From positions 1 through 14,571 of the forward strand of contig PIXS01000100.1 in assembly GCA_003096255.1 (NCBI GenBank): 14,571 bases of DNA, written 5' to 3'. This DNA comes from Candidatus Bathyarchaeum sp. (GTDB lineage Archaea > Thermoproteota > Bathyarchaeia > Bathyarchaeales > Bathyarchaeaceae). The first letter of the stretch is position 1, and each line of letters opens with the position of its first letter. The notes beneath the pieces were generated by a model. It did no database searches, was not told where the DNA came from, and was given only the letters and a program-made list of their open reading frames with translations. A program made the position numbers and the translations under genes. Shown here piece after piece: positions 5,191-13,590 of this stretch.

Positions 5191-5795
5191 CGTTCAGCTT
5201 CAATCAAAACTATGCTTTCGAAGGCAACCTTAACTTGGGCAGCAACCTTTGCTTTTAGACCTCTTTCTTTGAACATTTGAATTGTTTTTTCTACGTTAGA
5301 GAGGGACGATTGAACAAGCTGAATCTTGCCGCCATCAACCAAATAGTTGGGAACATCTACCAGAAATCGGTCAATTACCGCTCTTCCGTCTGGTCCTCCT
5401 GCCCACGCTTTCCCAATCCAGCTCTTTTCTTCATCAGGTTCAGAAGGCAGGTAAGGCGAGTTGAATAGAATCACGTTGAATTTTTCGTTCTGTTTGATGG
5501 ACTGGAACAGATCTCCATGCCTAAAGTCTATCCTGTCTTCCACTTCATTTGTTTGGGCGTTCTTGCTGGCACAATCTATGGCGTAGGGGTTTACGTCAAC
5601 AGCAACAACCCGTTTTGCCTTCTTTACCGCCAAAACAGCCAGAATCCCACAGCCCGTTCCCACATCCAAAACAACATCATCCTTTGTAACCGCCAGTCTT
5701 TCGGCTAACAGGAAGGTGTCTTCGGCTGGCTCGTAAACGTGTTCATCAACCACGAAAACTTTATCCCTGAAATAGACTTTTTTTGGGTAAACCAT
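5187..5795 (-). CDS. HemK2/Mtq2-type class I methyltransferase (release-factor glutamine methylase)
   Basis: Seen: 202 residues from ATG 5795 (a TTG two codons earlier is possible). YEPAEDTFLL (21-30) is the signature of the short archaeal/eukaryotic HemK2 group. DVGTGCGILA (44-53) is the SAM-binding motif I and VDVNPYA (66-72) carries the acidic SAM ribose ligand. The catalytic N-P-P-Y motif of glutamine methylases reads NSPY (112-115). Eukaryotic and archaeal homologues methylate the GGQ glutamine of the class I release factor (eRF1/aRF1), so a role in translation termination is likely. There is no N-terminal PrmC helical domain, as expected for this group. It lies 25 bases after pyrK on the same strand and may be co-transcribed. 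Confidence 0.88.
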   Translation of the reverse strand: MVYPKKVYFRDKVFVVDEHVYEPAEDTFLLAERLAVTKDDVVLDVGTGCGILAVLAVKKAKRVVAVDVNPYAIDCASKNAQTNEVEDRIDFRHGDLFQSIKQNEKFNVILFNSPYLPSEPDEEKSWIGKAWAGGPDGRAVIDRFLVDVPNYLVDGGKIQLVQSSLSNVEKTIQMFKERGLKAKVAAQVKVAFESIVLIEAER

Positions 5796-5820
5796 CCCCA
5801 AACTATCCCGCGCGATTCCT

Positions 5821-6708
5821 TTACTGAAGCTTAACCCTCTTTCCCGTCAAATCCAAACGAAACTTCCCAAACTCCTCTTTAACGCTCCTCAGCTGTTTAG
5901 AGTTCAGAACTGGTCCATCCTTGCAAACTCGTAAATTGCCTATTTGGCAGCTGCCACACAAGCCGATGGCACAGCGCATCATCCGCTCCAAGCTGGCTTG
6001 AAGAGGAATATTATGTTGTTCCGCCAATAGGAACATGCCATACATCATCGGTTCTGGACCACAAGTGTAAATCATGTCAAACTTTTCTTTCTTCAGCTTC
6101 TCTTCTACTTGGTCAGTGACAAAGCATTCTATTCCGTAGCTTCCATCATCTGTTGTGATTACCTTTTCTGAATCCACAGCAGAAAGAACGTTTGTCAGAC
6201 GGTCGATAAACAGGAGATTGTCTTTGCATTTAGCACCGCTCAAAACAGTCACTTTTTTGGCGACCTTCACAAGCTTCTCAGTCAACGGCAACAGGGGTGC
6301 CAGTCCAGTTCCGCCTCCAACAACCATCAAGTTTCCTGTTGCAGGAACAAAGCCGTTACCGAAGGGTCCCCGTATTCCAATCTGGTCTCCCGCCTTTTTC
6401 TGGTGAAGAGCTTTGCTGGCGTCTCCAACATCATGGACAGTTATCGAAGTTCGCCCCTCAGGGGTTATGGCTGAAAGGCTCATGGGAATCTCGTCAACTC
6501 CTGGTATCCAAACCATAACAAACTGTCCAGGCTCCGCCTTTCTGCACACTTTATCCACAAAAGTGAATGTTTTCACATCACAGTTTTCCTGTTTTATATC
6601 CACAATTTCTGTGATTCTCATGCGGTTAACAGAATCAAACTCGGGAGGCACTGGAGACCGTTTTGGTGAATGAAACTGCAACTGATTGTTTCCTTCCTTT
6701 TCGGGCAT
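5821..6708 (-). CDS. pyrK: Dihydroorotate dehydrogenase electron-transfer subunit PyrK
   Basis: Seen: a ferredoxin-reductase-like flavoprotein of 295 residues. The FAD-binding barrel includes EPGQFVMVWIPG and SLSAITP; the NAD-binding half has VVGGGTGLAPLLPL and the C-terminal CGPEPMM. The tail carries the [2Fe-2S] ligands Cys246-x4-Cys251-x2-Cys254-x7-Cys262 (RCAIGLCGSC...RVCKDG). With PyrD it passes electrons from dihydroorotate to NAD+ in pyrimidine synthesis. Start: a TATA box at 6737-6745 predicts transcription from about 6716, so ATG 6708 is preferred over the TTG/ATG at 6738/6735. The family core begins at Met30 (6621, MRITEIVDIKQ), so about 29 hydrophilic residues are extra or the true start is 6621. 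Confidence 0.95.
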   Translation of the reverse strand: MPEKEGNNQLQFHSPKRSPVPPEFDSVNRMRITEIVDIKQENCDVKTFTFVDKVCRKAEPGQFVMVWIPGVDEIPMSLSAITPEGRTSITVHDVGDASKALHQKKAGDQIGIRGPFGNGFVPATGNLMVVGGGTGLAPLLPLTEKLVKVAKKVTVLSGAKCKDNLLFIDRLTNVLSAVDSEKVITTDDGSYGIECFVTDQVEEKLKKEKFDMIYTCGPEPMMYGMFLLAEQHNIPLQASLERMMRCAIGLCGSCQIGNLRVCKDGPVLNSKQLRSVKEEFGKFRLDLTGKRVKLQ

Positions 6709-6736
6709 TCTTTGTGTTAAGAGATTGATACACATC

Positions 6737-6745
6737 AAATATATA
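6737..6745 (-). promoter_or_regulatory. TATA box of pyrK
   Basis: On the minus strand this reads TATATATTT, in the short gap after the pyrD stop and about 30 bases before ATG 6708. It implies that pyrK can be transcribed separately from pyrD, with a leader of under 10 bases. Confidence 0.5.
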
Positions 6746-6772
6746 GCGTGCGCAACTAGGCTCGCTACGTTT

Positions 6773-7687
6773 CTAGTATTTGTGGGCTAGTCCCACTAGG
6801 TCTTTTACGTTTTTGTAGCCCTTTCTCTGAAGATAAGCGTCAATTCCCGCCGTGACTGAACTGAAGACTTCTGGTCCTTTGAAGGCAATGGCTGTTCCTA
6901 TCTGAACTGCCGATGCCCCCGCCAGCATCAATTCTACAGCATCCTGCCAACTTGTTACTCCCCCGCAGCCGATAACTGGAATGTCAACTGACCTGTAGAC
7001 ATCGTAGATGCATCTGACGGCTATGGGTTTTATTGCAGGTCCAGATAATCCGCCGAACTTGTTAGCTAACAGGGGTCTGGCTGTTTCGGTTTCGATGCAC
7101 ATAGCCTTAACAGTGTTTATGGCTGTTATGGCATCTGCTCCAGCCTCTTCCGCGGCTTTGGCGATTTCACCTATGTTTGCTACGTTGGGCGTCAACTTCA
7201 CAATCACAGGCACGTTAACAGCTTTTTTTACTTGTTTCACGATTTCTGTCAGCAATTTGGGGTCGCATCCAATCTCTGCCCCCGCCCTTTCTACATGGGG
7301 ACAGGAGACATTCAGTTCTATTGCATCTGCGCCAATTTTTTCTGCGGTTTCAGCGACCTCCGCGAACTCTTTTGCCGAGTAACCGTAGATGCTCAAGATA
7401 GTGGGAACTCCTGTGTTTTTCAGTTGCTTCATTTCTTCTTTGAAGTGTCTGATGCCCGGGTTTGGTAAGCCCATGGCGTTTAGTAAGCCGCAGTCGGTCT
7501 GGACAACGGTTGGGTTGGGGTAGCCTGTTCTTGGTTCCAGCCCCATAGACTTTGTTACAACAGCCCCTGCCCCTGAATCAATGACCGTTTTCAGGGATAG
7601 TCCAGTGTATCCTAGAATTCCGGAGGCAAGGATGGTTGGGTTAGCAAGTTTGAGTCCAGCCAGTCTGGTGGCAAGGCGTTCCGTCAT
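6773..7687 (-). CDS. pyrD: Dihydroorotate dehydrogenase catalytic subunit, class 1B
   Basis: Seen: 304 residues forming a TIM-barrel FMN enzyme. VVTKSMGLEPRTGYPNP carries the FMN-contacting Lys46; ELNVSCPH carries Cys129, the class 1 catalytic base; VIVKLTPN, GCGGV and VQIGTA are FMN-phosphate regions. The Cys base with a pyrK gene next door makes this class 1B (NAD-linked heterotetramer) in de novo UMP synthesis. Start: ATG 7687 has GAGAGG (7697-7702) 9 bases upstream. A TTG at 7729 would add 14 residues that do not look like family sequence and would erase the leader. A TTTATC stretch near 7731-7736 is a plausible TATA. It is divergent from nop5, with about 80 bases between the starts. Confidence 0.96.
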   Translation of the reverse strand: MTERLATRLAGLKLANPTILASGILGYTGLSLKTVIDSGAGAVVTKSMGLEPRTGYPNPTVVQTDCGLLNAMGLPNPGIRHFKEEMKQLKNTGVPTILSIYGYSAKEFAEVAETAEKIGADAIELNVSCPHVERAGAEIGCDPKLLTEIVKQVKKAVNVPVIVKLTPNVANIGEIAKAAEEAGADAITAINTVKAMCIETETARPLLANKFGGLSGPAIKPIAVRCIYDVYRSVDIPVIGCGGVTSWQDAVELMLAGASAVQIGTAIAFKGPEVFSSVTAGIDAYLQRKGYKNVKDLVGLAHKY

Positions 7688-7767
7688 CTTTTGTTTCCTC
7701 TCTGTGCAGTAAAAGTTATCCACTGCCAAGATAAAGGTTAGGAAACGTAAGCTAATATGATTATGTG

Positions 7768-9030
7768 ATGGATGGAAAACCTGTGAAGGCTACAATAGTA
7801 GAGTCTGTAATTGGCGTCTTTGGTTTCGGCGAAGACAACACGCTTGCCGAAAAAGTGTTCTTCCCCAAGGACCCCCAGAAAACGGCAGAAAGGCTCGTGA
7901 AGATAGAGGAAGGAAAGCTAATCGAGGAAATCGAAAGTTTGGTTAACAAACTACAAGAAAAAGGCTACACACAATTTGTTTTTGAGAACCCTGAAATGGC
8001 ACGGACAGCTGCCGAAAAACTGAACATTGAAGTTAGTACGGAAACGTCGTCAGAGGCGGGGACTCTGCTTCGAGATAACTTGGAAAAGTTTGCTCTAGAC
8101 CTAGAGTTTGTGGAGAAGCCAGAACAGCTTCGCGTGCGTGTTCACAAGGTTTCGATTGAATTAGCTAAGATGAAGGTGAAGACAACCATTGAAAAGCGGG
8201 ATTTGTTGGCTGCTCAGGCGGTTCAATCTGTCGACGACTTGGATAAAGCGTTGAATGTGTTCATGAGTCGGTTGCGTGAGTGGTTTGGGCTCCACTACCC
8301 TGAACTGGACCGACTGCTTGACAAGCATGAAACCTATGCTCGTCTTGTGGTTAATTTGGGAACAAGAGAAAACTTCACTGCCGAAAACCTCGAAAAAGAG
8401 GGACTGCCCAGCAAAAAAGCACAGTCAATATCTACGGTTGCCGCTGCCTCAATGGGCGCTGACCTAGCTCCAGAAGACTTGGCTCAGATTCAGGACATGT
8501 GCAAGAAAGTTCTCGACCTTTACAGCGTGCGGCAATCTTTGGAGAAATACGTGGATTCGGTTATGGAAGAGGTTGCGCCCAACGTTAAGGCAGTTGGCGG
8601 TTCGTTGTTGGGGGCGCGTTTGCTAGCCCTTGCTGGCGGACTGATGAGTTTGGCCAAGTTGCCAGCAAGCACAATACAGGTTCTGGGGGCAGAGAAAGCA
8701 TTGTTTAGGTCACTAAAGACGAAGGCGCGTCCTCCTAAGCATGGAATAATCTTTCAACATCCCTTTATTCATGATGCGAAGCGGTGGCAGCGTGGAAAGA
8801 TTGCGCGGGCCTTGGCTGGAAAACTGAGTATAGCTGCGCGGGTTGATGCCTTCAAGGGCGACTTTATGGGAGAAAAACTGAATTCTGACCTTGAGAAAAG
8901 AATCGAAGAAATCAAGGAAAGGTACGATACGGTTCCTCCACCAAAAAAGCCTGTTGACAGAAAACCTAGGGAAAGAAAGTTTAAGGACAGAAAGCAGCAG
9001 CGGAGAAAGAAACGTGGTCGTAAACGTTAA
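7768..9030 (+). CDS. nop5: Nop5 (Nop56/Nop58) scaffold of the box C/D RNP
   Basis: Seen: 420 residues. The N-terminal domain (about 1-120) binds fibrillarin in homologues. A coiled-coil follows (about 120-240, with WFGLHYPELDRLLDKHETYA). The NOP domain is recognised by GGSLLGARLLALAGGLMSLA and by ARPPKHGIIFQHPFIHDA, the segment that clamps the L7Ae-bound kink-turn. The last ~35 residues are a Lys/Arg-rich tail. Nop5 joins fibrillarin, L7Ae and guide RNA for 2'-O-methylation of rRNA and tRNA. A GTG at 7765 directly precedes ATG 7768; either may start. The stop overlaps the fibrillarin gene by 17 bases. Confidence 0.97.
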   Translation: MDGKPVKATIVESVIGVFGFGEDNTLAEKVFFPKDPQKTAERLVKIEEGKLIEEIESLVNKLQEKGYTQFVFENPEMARTAAEKLNIEVSTETSSEAGTLLRDNLEKFALDLEFVEKPEQLRVRVHKVSIELAKMKVKTTIEKRDLLAAQAVQSVDDLDKALNVFMSRLREWFGLHYPELDRLLDKHETYARLVVNLGTRENFTAENLEKEGLPSKKAQSISTVAAASMGADLAPEDLAQIQDMCKKVLDLYSVRQSLEKYVDSVMEEVAPNVKAVGGSLLGARLLALAGGLMSLAKLPASTIQVLGAEKALFRSLKTKARPPKHGIIFQHPFIHDAKRWQRGKIARALAGKLSIAARVDAFKGDFMGEKLNSDLEKRIEEIKERYDTVPPPKKPVDRKPRERKFKDRKQQRRKKRGRKR

Positions 9031-9709
9031 GCCCCATCCACGTTTTCCAGAAATCTACTGGGTCACGGTAGAGGACGGAAGCCGCAAACTGGGCACCAAA
9101 AACTTGGCTGCGGGAAACTCTGTTTATGGCGAACGCCTCGTCAAACACAAACAGATAGAATATAGGCTTTGGGACCCCTTCAGAAGCAAGCTTTCAGCTG
9201 CCATACTCAAAGGATTAGAGACTGTGCCGATAATTCCTGACCAGAAGGTGTTGTATTTGGGGGCGGCTTCGGGAACAACCCCAAGTCACGTTTCTGATAT
9301 TGTGGGTGAAGGCGGTCACGTGTATTGTGTTGAGTTTGCTTCCCGTTCCTTGCGAGAGCTGGTTAACAACGTTTGTACCTTCCGCTATAACATGTCGCCG
9401 ATTTTGGCTGATGCACGGTTGCCAGAGTCTTATTCGCGGATGGTTCAGCGGGTGGACAGCATTTACTGTGATGTGGCTCAGCCTGAGCAGGCTCGGGTGT
9501 TGGCGGATAATGCTGACATGTTTCTGGTTGATGGTGGCTGGGTGCTGTTGGCGATTAAGGCTCAAAGCATAGATGTGACGCTGGAACCGTCTGTAGTCTT
9601 CAAGAAAGAAGTTGCAATCTTAGAAGGCAGAGGATTTCTGATTAAGCAGGTTGTTGGTCTAGAACCCTACGACAAAGCCCATGCCATGGTCGTCGCCCAG
9701 AAAAAGTAA
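9014..9709 (+). CDS. flpA: Fibrillarin-like rRNA/tRNA 2'-O-methyltransferase
   Basis: Seen: 231 residues, the normal archaeal length. LWDPFRSKLSAAI (with Lys59), the SAM site YLGAASGTTPSHVSD (81-95), and Asp153 (YCDVAQ), Lys182 (AIKAQ) and His223 (KAHAMV) match the K-D-K-H catalytic set. This is the methylase of the box C/D RNP. Start: GTG 9014, with GGAG (9002-9005) 8 bases upstream. The frame is open further back to 8891, but that stretch is the out-of-frame reading of the nop5 basic tail. So the fibrillarin start and ribosome-binding site lie inside the nop5 tail codons, giving tight coupling of the two partners. Confidence 0.97.
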   Translation: MVVNVKPHPRFPEIYWVTVEDGSRKLGTKNLAAGNSVYGERLVKHKQIEYRLWDPFRSKLSAAILKGLETVPIIPDQKVLYLGAASGTTPSHVSDIVGEGGHVYCVEFASRSLRELVNNVCTFRYNMSPILADARLPESYSRMVQRVDSIYCDVAQPEQARVLADNADMFLVDGGWVLLAIKAQSIDVTLEPSVVFKKEVAILEGRGFLIKQVVGLEPYDKAHAMVVAQKK

Positions 9710-9715
9710 CTTCTC

Positions 9716-9749
9716 TCAGATTTTTCTGAAAAAAGGTTGTTTTCAACAA
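9716..9749 (+). terminator. Two small hairpins after fibrillarin, possible terminator
   Basis: TCAGA-TTTT-TCTGA (9716-9729) and TTGTT-TTC-AACAA (9737-9749) follow the flpA stop within 40 bases. Neither is followed by a long T-run, although the loops are T-rich. They may mark the 3' end of the nop5-flpA mRNA. Confidence 0.3.
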
Positions 9750-9808
9750 TGAAGTAATATTTGGTTCCTAATATGTTGGTGGTTGTTAGACGAAAGTCGT
9801 GCTAGATA

Positions 9809-9824
9809 CGAAAAGGTTTTTAGT
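9809..9824 (+). promoter_or_regulatory. Promoter (BRE/TATA) of the proteasome-exosome operon
   Basis: CGAAAA (9809-9814) resembles a purine-rich BRE, and the T-rich stretch at 9817-9824 resembles a TATA element, about 38 bases before ATG 9859. A start near 9846 would leave a leader of about 13 bases. No better candidate is seen in the 149-base gap. Confidence 0.45.
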
Positions 9825-9858
9825 TATGTTTCCTTACAACAGAGACAAAACGTAGTTC

Positions 9859-10611
9859 ATGTATGAGGTGAATGATTTGTCTGTATTTGCCGCACCAGGA
9901 GCTTATGACCGCGCCATTACCGTGTTTTCTCCAGACGGTCGCCTATTTCAAGTTGAGTACGCCCTAGAAACAGTCAATCGTGGGGCAACAATCATCGGAA
10001 TCGCCTGCTCTGAGGGAATTGTTTTAGGAGCAGAAGAAAAAATTGAAACAAAACTTCAAGATACCAACTTTACTTGGAAACTCTACGCTGTAGACGATCA
10101 TCTTGGAGCAGCGGTTGTTGGTTTAGGATCTGACGCTCGAATACTAATTGACCAAGCCAGAATTTACGCTCAAAGCAACCGACTAATGTATGATGAGCCC
10201 ATAGATGTCGAAATCATGACAAAACGTGTCGGAGACATCAAACAACTTTACACTCAGCACGCAGGAGTAAGACCCTTCGGAGTATCCATCATCTTTGGTG
10301 GAATCGACAAAACAGGAAGCAGAGTCTTCTCAACCGATCCAAGCGGCTCCTACAGGGGCTACAAAGCCGTAGCCGTAGGAATTGGACGGGAAACAGTTGA
10401 GGGCATCCTGAAGGAAGAATACCGCGAGGACCTCAGCCTAGAAGAAGCAAAAAAACTTGCAGTCAAATGCCTAACTCAAGCCCTAGTAGCCAGAGGAGAA
10501 CCAAAAAGAATCAAAATCAGCGTCATTTCTGCAGAAACCAAAAAGCTCCAAGTAATAAGCGACGAAGAAATCGAGAACATGCAGCGAGGGCTTGAGGGCA
10601 GTGAAAGTTAA
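9859..10611 (+). CDS. psmA: 20S proteasome alpha subunit
   Basis: Seen: 250 residues with the alpha-subunit N-terminal signature AYDRAITVFSPDGRLFQVEY (15-34), then the Ntn-fold core (GATIIGIACSEGIVLGAEEK, GSDARILIDQAR, RPFGVSIIFGGID, DPSGSYRGYKAVAVG). There is no exposed N-terminal Thr, so it is non-catalytic; it forms the gating outer rings of the 20S core. The first 14 residues (MYEVNDLSVFAAPG) include the usual gate peptide. It is the first gene of the superoperon, with a TATA-like element about 38 bases upstream. Its TAA overlaps the ATG of sdo1 by one base (TAATG). The beta subunits are not in the window. Confidence 0.97.
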   Translation: MYEVNDLSVFAAPGAYDRAITVFSPDGRLFQVEYALETVNRGATIIGIACSEGIVLGAEEKIETKLQDTNFTWKLYAVDDHLGAAVVGLGSDARILIDQARIYAQSNRLMYDEPIDVEIMTKRVGDIKQLYTQHAGVRPFGVSIIFGGIDKTGSRVFSTDPSGSYRGYKAVAVGIGRETVEGILKEEYREDLSLEEAKKLAVKCLTQALVARGEPKRIKISVISAETKKLQVISDEEIENMQRGLEGSES

Positions 10612-11300
10612 TGAGCGACCGCTACACAATCGCGCGCATCAGTCATGATGGCGACCACTTCGAAATTCTAACCAAACCTGAGCCTGCATTAGCATTTAGG
10701 CTAGGAAAAACCACTACTGTTTCTCAAGTTCTTGCAGCCGACATAATCTTCACTGACGCTGGAAAAGGCACAAAGGCGTCGGAAGAAAAACTACAGACAG
10801 TTTTCGGGACTACAGATCCCCTCAAAGTTGCTGAGGTAATCCTTAAGAAGGGCACCTTGCAGTTAACTACGGAACAAAGGAAACAGCTCGTCGAAGATAA
10901 ACGACGACAAGTCATTTCCTTCATATCACGTGAATGCGTTGATCCGAAAACAAATCTTCCCCATCCTCCATTAAGGATTGAACAGGCAATGAAGCAAATT
11001 CATTTCTCCATTGACCCCTCGAAGGGCGTAGAAGAGCAAGCAAAAGACATAATAAAGCTTCTACGACCGATTATTCCCCTTAAAATGGAGAAAATCACAG
11101 TGGCAGTACGCATACCCCCCGAGCATGCAAGCAAAGCTTACGGCTCAGTCAAAGGATATGGCACACTAAAGAAGGACCAATGGCAGGCTGACGGCTCATG
11201 GATTGCCGTAGTTGAGATGTCTGCTGGCAGTTACGGACCTTTTTTGGACACGCTGGGGAAAATAACTAAAGGAAATCTAGAAGCAAAAATGATAAAATAA
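10611..11300 (+). CDS. Ribosome maturation protein SDO1 (SBDS family)
   Basis: Seen: 229 residues with the three-domain SBDS layout. The N-terminal FYSH domain (about 1-90) includes ILTKPEPALAFRLGK and ADIIFTDAGKGTKAS. A helical middle domain contains QLTTEQRKQLVEDKRRQVISF and CVDPKTNLPHPPLRIEQAM. The C-terminal ferredoxin-like domain includes VAVRIPPEHASKAYGSV. Eukaryotic SBDS releases the anti-association factor eIF6 from 60S subunits together with an EF-2-like GTPase; archaeal SDO1 binds the large subunit. It is translationally coupled to psmA by a 1-base overlap, and 25 bases separate it from rrp4. The conserved link to exosome genes fits RNA and ribosome quality roles. Confidence 0.97.
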   Translation: MSDRYTIARISHDGDHFEILTKPEPALAFRLGKTTTVSQVLAADIIFTDAGKGTKASEEKLQTVFGTTDPLKVAEVILKKGTLQLTTEQRKQLVEDKRRQVISFISRECVDPKTNLPHPPLRIEQAMKQIHFSIDPSKGVEEQAKDIIKLLRPIIPLKMEKITVAVRIPPEHASKAYGSVKGYGTLKKDQWQADGSWIAVVEMSAGSYGPFLDTLGKITKGNLEAKMIK

Positions 11301-11325
11301 TTAAAATTTATTGAGATGAAAAAAT

Positions 11326-12027
11326 ATGCCAGTTTTTTATGAAAAGAAACAACTTGTTGCTCCTGGCGACCTTCTTGCTGAAGGCGATTACGTGCCAGGG
11401 GACAGCACCTACAAAACAAACGGAAAAATATATGCAAACCGCCTTGGACTTGTTGACTACAACGGCAAAAGAGTTCACGTCGTTGCGTTAAAGGCATTTT
11501 ACGTTCCCGCCCCCGGAGACTTGGTTATCGGCAAAATTGTTGAAACCACGCCTGGCGGCTGGGTAATAGACATCAAAGCTCCGCATCCTGCTAGACTCAG
11601 AGCATCTGATGTTGTTGAACGTTCCTTTAAGCCTGAAACAACAGACTTGCCCTCAATATTTGATGTGGGCGATCTGATAATCGCAAAGGTGGTTGCCTAT
11701 GACCGAACCCGCGACCCCCTATTGACTGTACGTGAACCAGGTTTAGGGAAAATCATGAGGGGGCAACTCATAGAAGTAACTCCCACAAAGATTCCGCGAG
11801 TTATCGGTAGACAAGGCTCCATGGTTGGCATGATAAAGAAGGAGACCGGTTGCCAATTAACGATTGGACAAAACGGTTGGATTCTTATCAGCGGCAGGTC
11901 CCCTGAGGATGAACGGCTTGCAGTTATGGCTCTTCGCAAAATTGAGGCGGAATCCCATACTAGCGGCTTGACTGACCGCGTAACTGAAATGATTAAAAAG
12001 GAAAGGAAATCAGTTGAAAGCAACTAA
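11326..12027 (+). CDS. rrp4: Exosome cap subunit Rrp4
   Basis: Seen: 233 residues. The N-terminal domain (1-60) contains [20 protein letters not shown]. An S1 RNA-binding domain (about 63-137) follows, with [23 protein letters not shown] domain (about 150-225) has the loop [16 protein letters not shown]; its GRQG is 161-164. Rrp4 sits on top of the Rrp41-Rrp42 hexamer and feeds RNA into the pore. GAGATG (11313-11318) lies 7 bases before the ATG. The gap before it is very AT-rich (11298-11312) and could hold an internal promoter, though none is clear. Its last 14 bases overlap the rrp41 start. Confidence 0.97.
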   Translation: MPVFYEKKQLVAPGDLLAEGDYVPGDSTYKTNGKIYANRLGLVDYNGKRVHVVALKAFYVPAPGDLVIGKIVETTPGGWVIDIKAPHPARLRASDVVERSFKPETTDLPSIFDVGDLIIAKVVAYDRTRDPLLTVREPGLGKIMRGQLIEVTPTKIPRVIGRQGSMVGMIKKETGCQLTIGQNGWILISGRSPEDERLAVMALRKIEAESHTSGLTDRVTEMIKKERKSVESN

Positions 12028-12793
12028 AAAGAAAACTAAAAAAGAGACAGAAACTCTGTCGAATAAAAAACCTGAAAAATTGATTGATAAAAAGGGTCTC
12101 AGATTAGATGGAAGAAAATTAGATGAACTAAGACCCGTTAAAATGGAAGTTGGAGTCCTCCCAAACGCAGATGGCTCAGCATACTTGGAACAGGGAAGAA
12201 ACAAGATTCTCGTTGGCGTCTACGGACCTAAAGAGGCACACCCAAGACACATAGCACAACAGGACCGCGCTGTCATCCAATGCCGATATCATATGGCACC
12301 ATTCTCAGTTGATGAACGAAAATCGCCAGCACCCTCAAGACGAGACATTGAACTCTCCAAAGTAATCCGAGAAGCATTAGAACCCGCAGTTTTTCTTGAA
12401 TACTACCCAAAAACCTCAATTCAAGTCTATATTGAAATCTTGCAAGCAGACGGCGGAACAAGATGTGCAGGTATCACCACAGCCGCCCTTGCCTTGGCTG
12501 ACGCAGGAATTCCGATGCGGGACTTGGTTGTGGCTTGTGCAGCTGGAAAAGCTGACGGAAAGATTGCATTAGACCTTATGGACACCGAAGACAAGATAGG
12601 TGACGCTGATGTGCCTGTAGCTTATATGCCTAACTTAGATGCCATAACACTGCTGCAGATGGATGGCAACTTGACAACAGACGAGTTTGAGACCGCCATC
12701 AGCATGGCTATTGATGGCTGCAAGCAATTGTATGCTAAACAAAAAGAGGCGTTAAAATTGAAATATGTTGTTGAGGAGGCTGAAGAACAATGA
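12014..12793 (+). CDS. rrp41: Exosome catalytic subunit Rrp41 (3'-5' phosphorolytic RNase)
   Basis: Seen: 259 residues, RNase PH fold. [15 protein letters not shown] opens the domain; RR109-110 (APSRRDIE) bind RNA; GGTRCAG (147-153) is the phosphate-binding loop; Asp193 and Asp199 ([11 protein letters not shown]) match the active-site pair known in Sulfolobus Rrp41. It degrades RNA 3'-5' with phosphate in a hexamer with Rrp42. Start: TTG 12014 with AAGGA (12003-12007) 6 bases upstream, inside rrp4. No ATG occurs before the conserved core, so a non-ATG start is required. This gives a Lys-rich leader of about 25 residues before the usual start region; a TTG at 12080 would remove it but lacks a ribosome-binding site. 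Confidence 0.96.
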   Translation: MKATKKKTKKETETLSNKKPEKLIDKKGLRLDGRKLDELRPVKMEVGVLPNADGSAYLEQGRNKILVGVYGPKEAHPRHIAQQDRAVIQCRYHMAPFSVDERKSPAPSRRDIELSKVIREALEPAVFLEYYPKTSIQVYIEILQADGGTRCAGITTAALALADAGIPMRDLVVACAAGKADGKIALDLMDTEDKIGDADVPVAYMPNLDAITLLQMDGNLTTDEFETAISMAIDGCKQLYAKQKEALKLKYVVEEAEEQ

Positions 12794-13590
12794 CCTCACC
12801 AATTGTTGTACGTGTCAAGAGAAAACGAATTCTTGAACTCCTTGCGAGTGGAAAACGAGCAGATGGACGAGAACCAACAGAGTACCGAGACATCAAAATC
12901 GAGTCAGGAGTAATCGAACGCGCAGAAGGCTCCGCCCGAGTGTGCTTAGGTAACACCGAAGTCATGGTGGGCGTGAAAATCTCCACAGGAACTCCATTCC
13001 CAGACGTCCCTGACACAGGTGTTCTCACAGTAAACGCTGAACTTGTACCCCTAGCATCTCCAGAATTTGAACCTGGACCCCCAGGAGAAAACGCTGTGGA
13101 GCTGGCTCGAGTAGTGGACAGAGGCATAAGAGAATCAAAAGCCATTGACCTAAAGAAGCTCTGTGTCGAACCCGGCAAACTGGTTTTCGTGGTTTTCATA
13201 GACGTTTATGTTCTCAACCATGACGGAAACCTCATAGACGCGTCCGCTATTGCAGCCTTAGCTGCCTTGATGAACACTAAAATGTTCAAGTATGAGGTTG
13301 TAGACGGCGCGATAGTGAAGAAGCCAGGTTACACTCCATTGCCGATGGTTAACTATCCAATAGCTGTAACCTTTGCTAAGATAGGTGACAAAATCATACT
13401 GGACACTGGACTTGACGAGGAACATGTCATGGACGCCAGACTAACTATGACCTTGGACAAGGACGGAAACGTCTGTGCAATACAGAAAGGCGGCGGCTCA
13501 GGCTACTTCACTAAGGAAGAAATATTAGACGCCACTAAAACTGCTCTAAAGAAGACTAAAGAATTAAGAAAACTAGTGGTTAAAAGCTGA
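12790..13590 (+). CDS. rrp42: Exosome subunit Rrp42 (structural RNase PH-fold partner)
   Basis: Seen: 266 residues of RNase PH fold: [62 protein letters not shown], and near the C-terminus [13 protein letters not shown]. It lacks the phosphate loop and acidic pair seen in Rrp41. Family knowledge says Rrp42 is catalytically silent but needed to build the hexamer and the RNA path. ATG 12790 overlaps the rrp41 TGA (ATGA), so the 1:1 partners are translationally coupled. The stop overlaps the next gene by one base (TGATG). Confidence 0.97.
   Translation: MTSPIVVRVKRKRILELLASGKRADGREPTEYRDIKIESGVIERAEGSARVCLGNTEVMVGVKISTGTPFPDVPDTGVLTVNAELVPLASPEFEPGPPGENAVELARVVDRGIRESKAIDLKKLCVEPGKLVFVVFIDVYVLNHDGNLIDASAIAALAALMNTKMFKYEVVDGAIVKKPGYTPLPMVNYPIAVTFAKIGDKIILDTGLDEEHVMDARLTMTLDKDGNVCAIQKGGGSGYFTKEEILDATKTALKKTKELRKLVVKS

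Noticed and set aside
7008..7382. Long open frame on the plus strand opposite pyrD
   Set aside because: It is a shadow of the pyrD codons; the sequence shows no family features, and pyrD on the other strand is certain.
8891..9013. Longer fibrillarin reading from an ATG at 8891
   Set aside because: The extra 41 residues are the out-of-frame nop5 tail. GTG 9014 has a ribosome-binding site and gives the usual family length.
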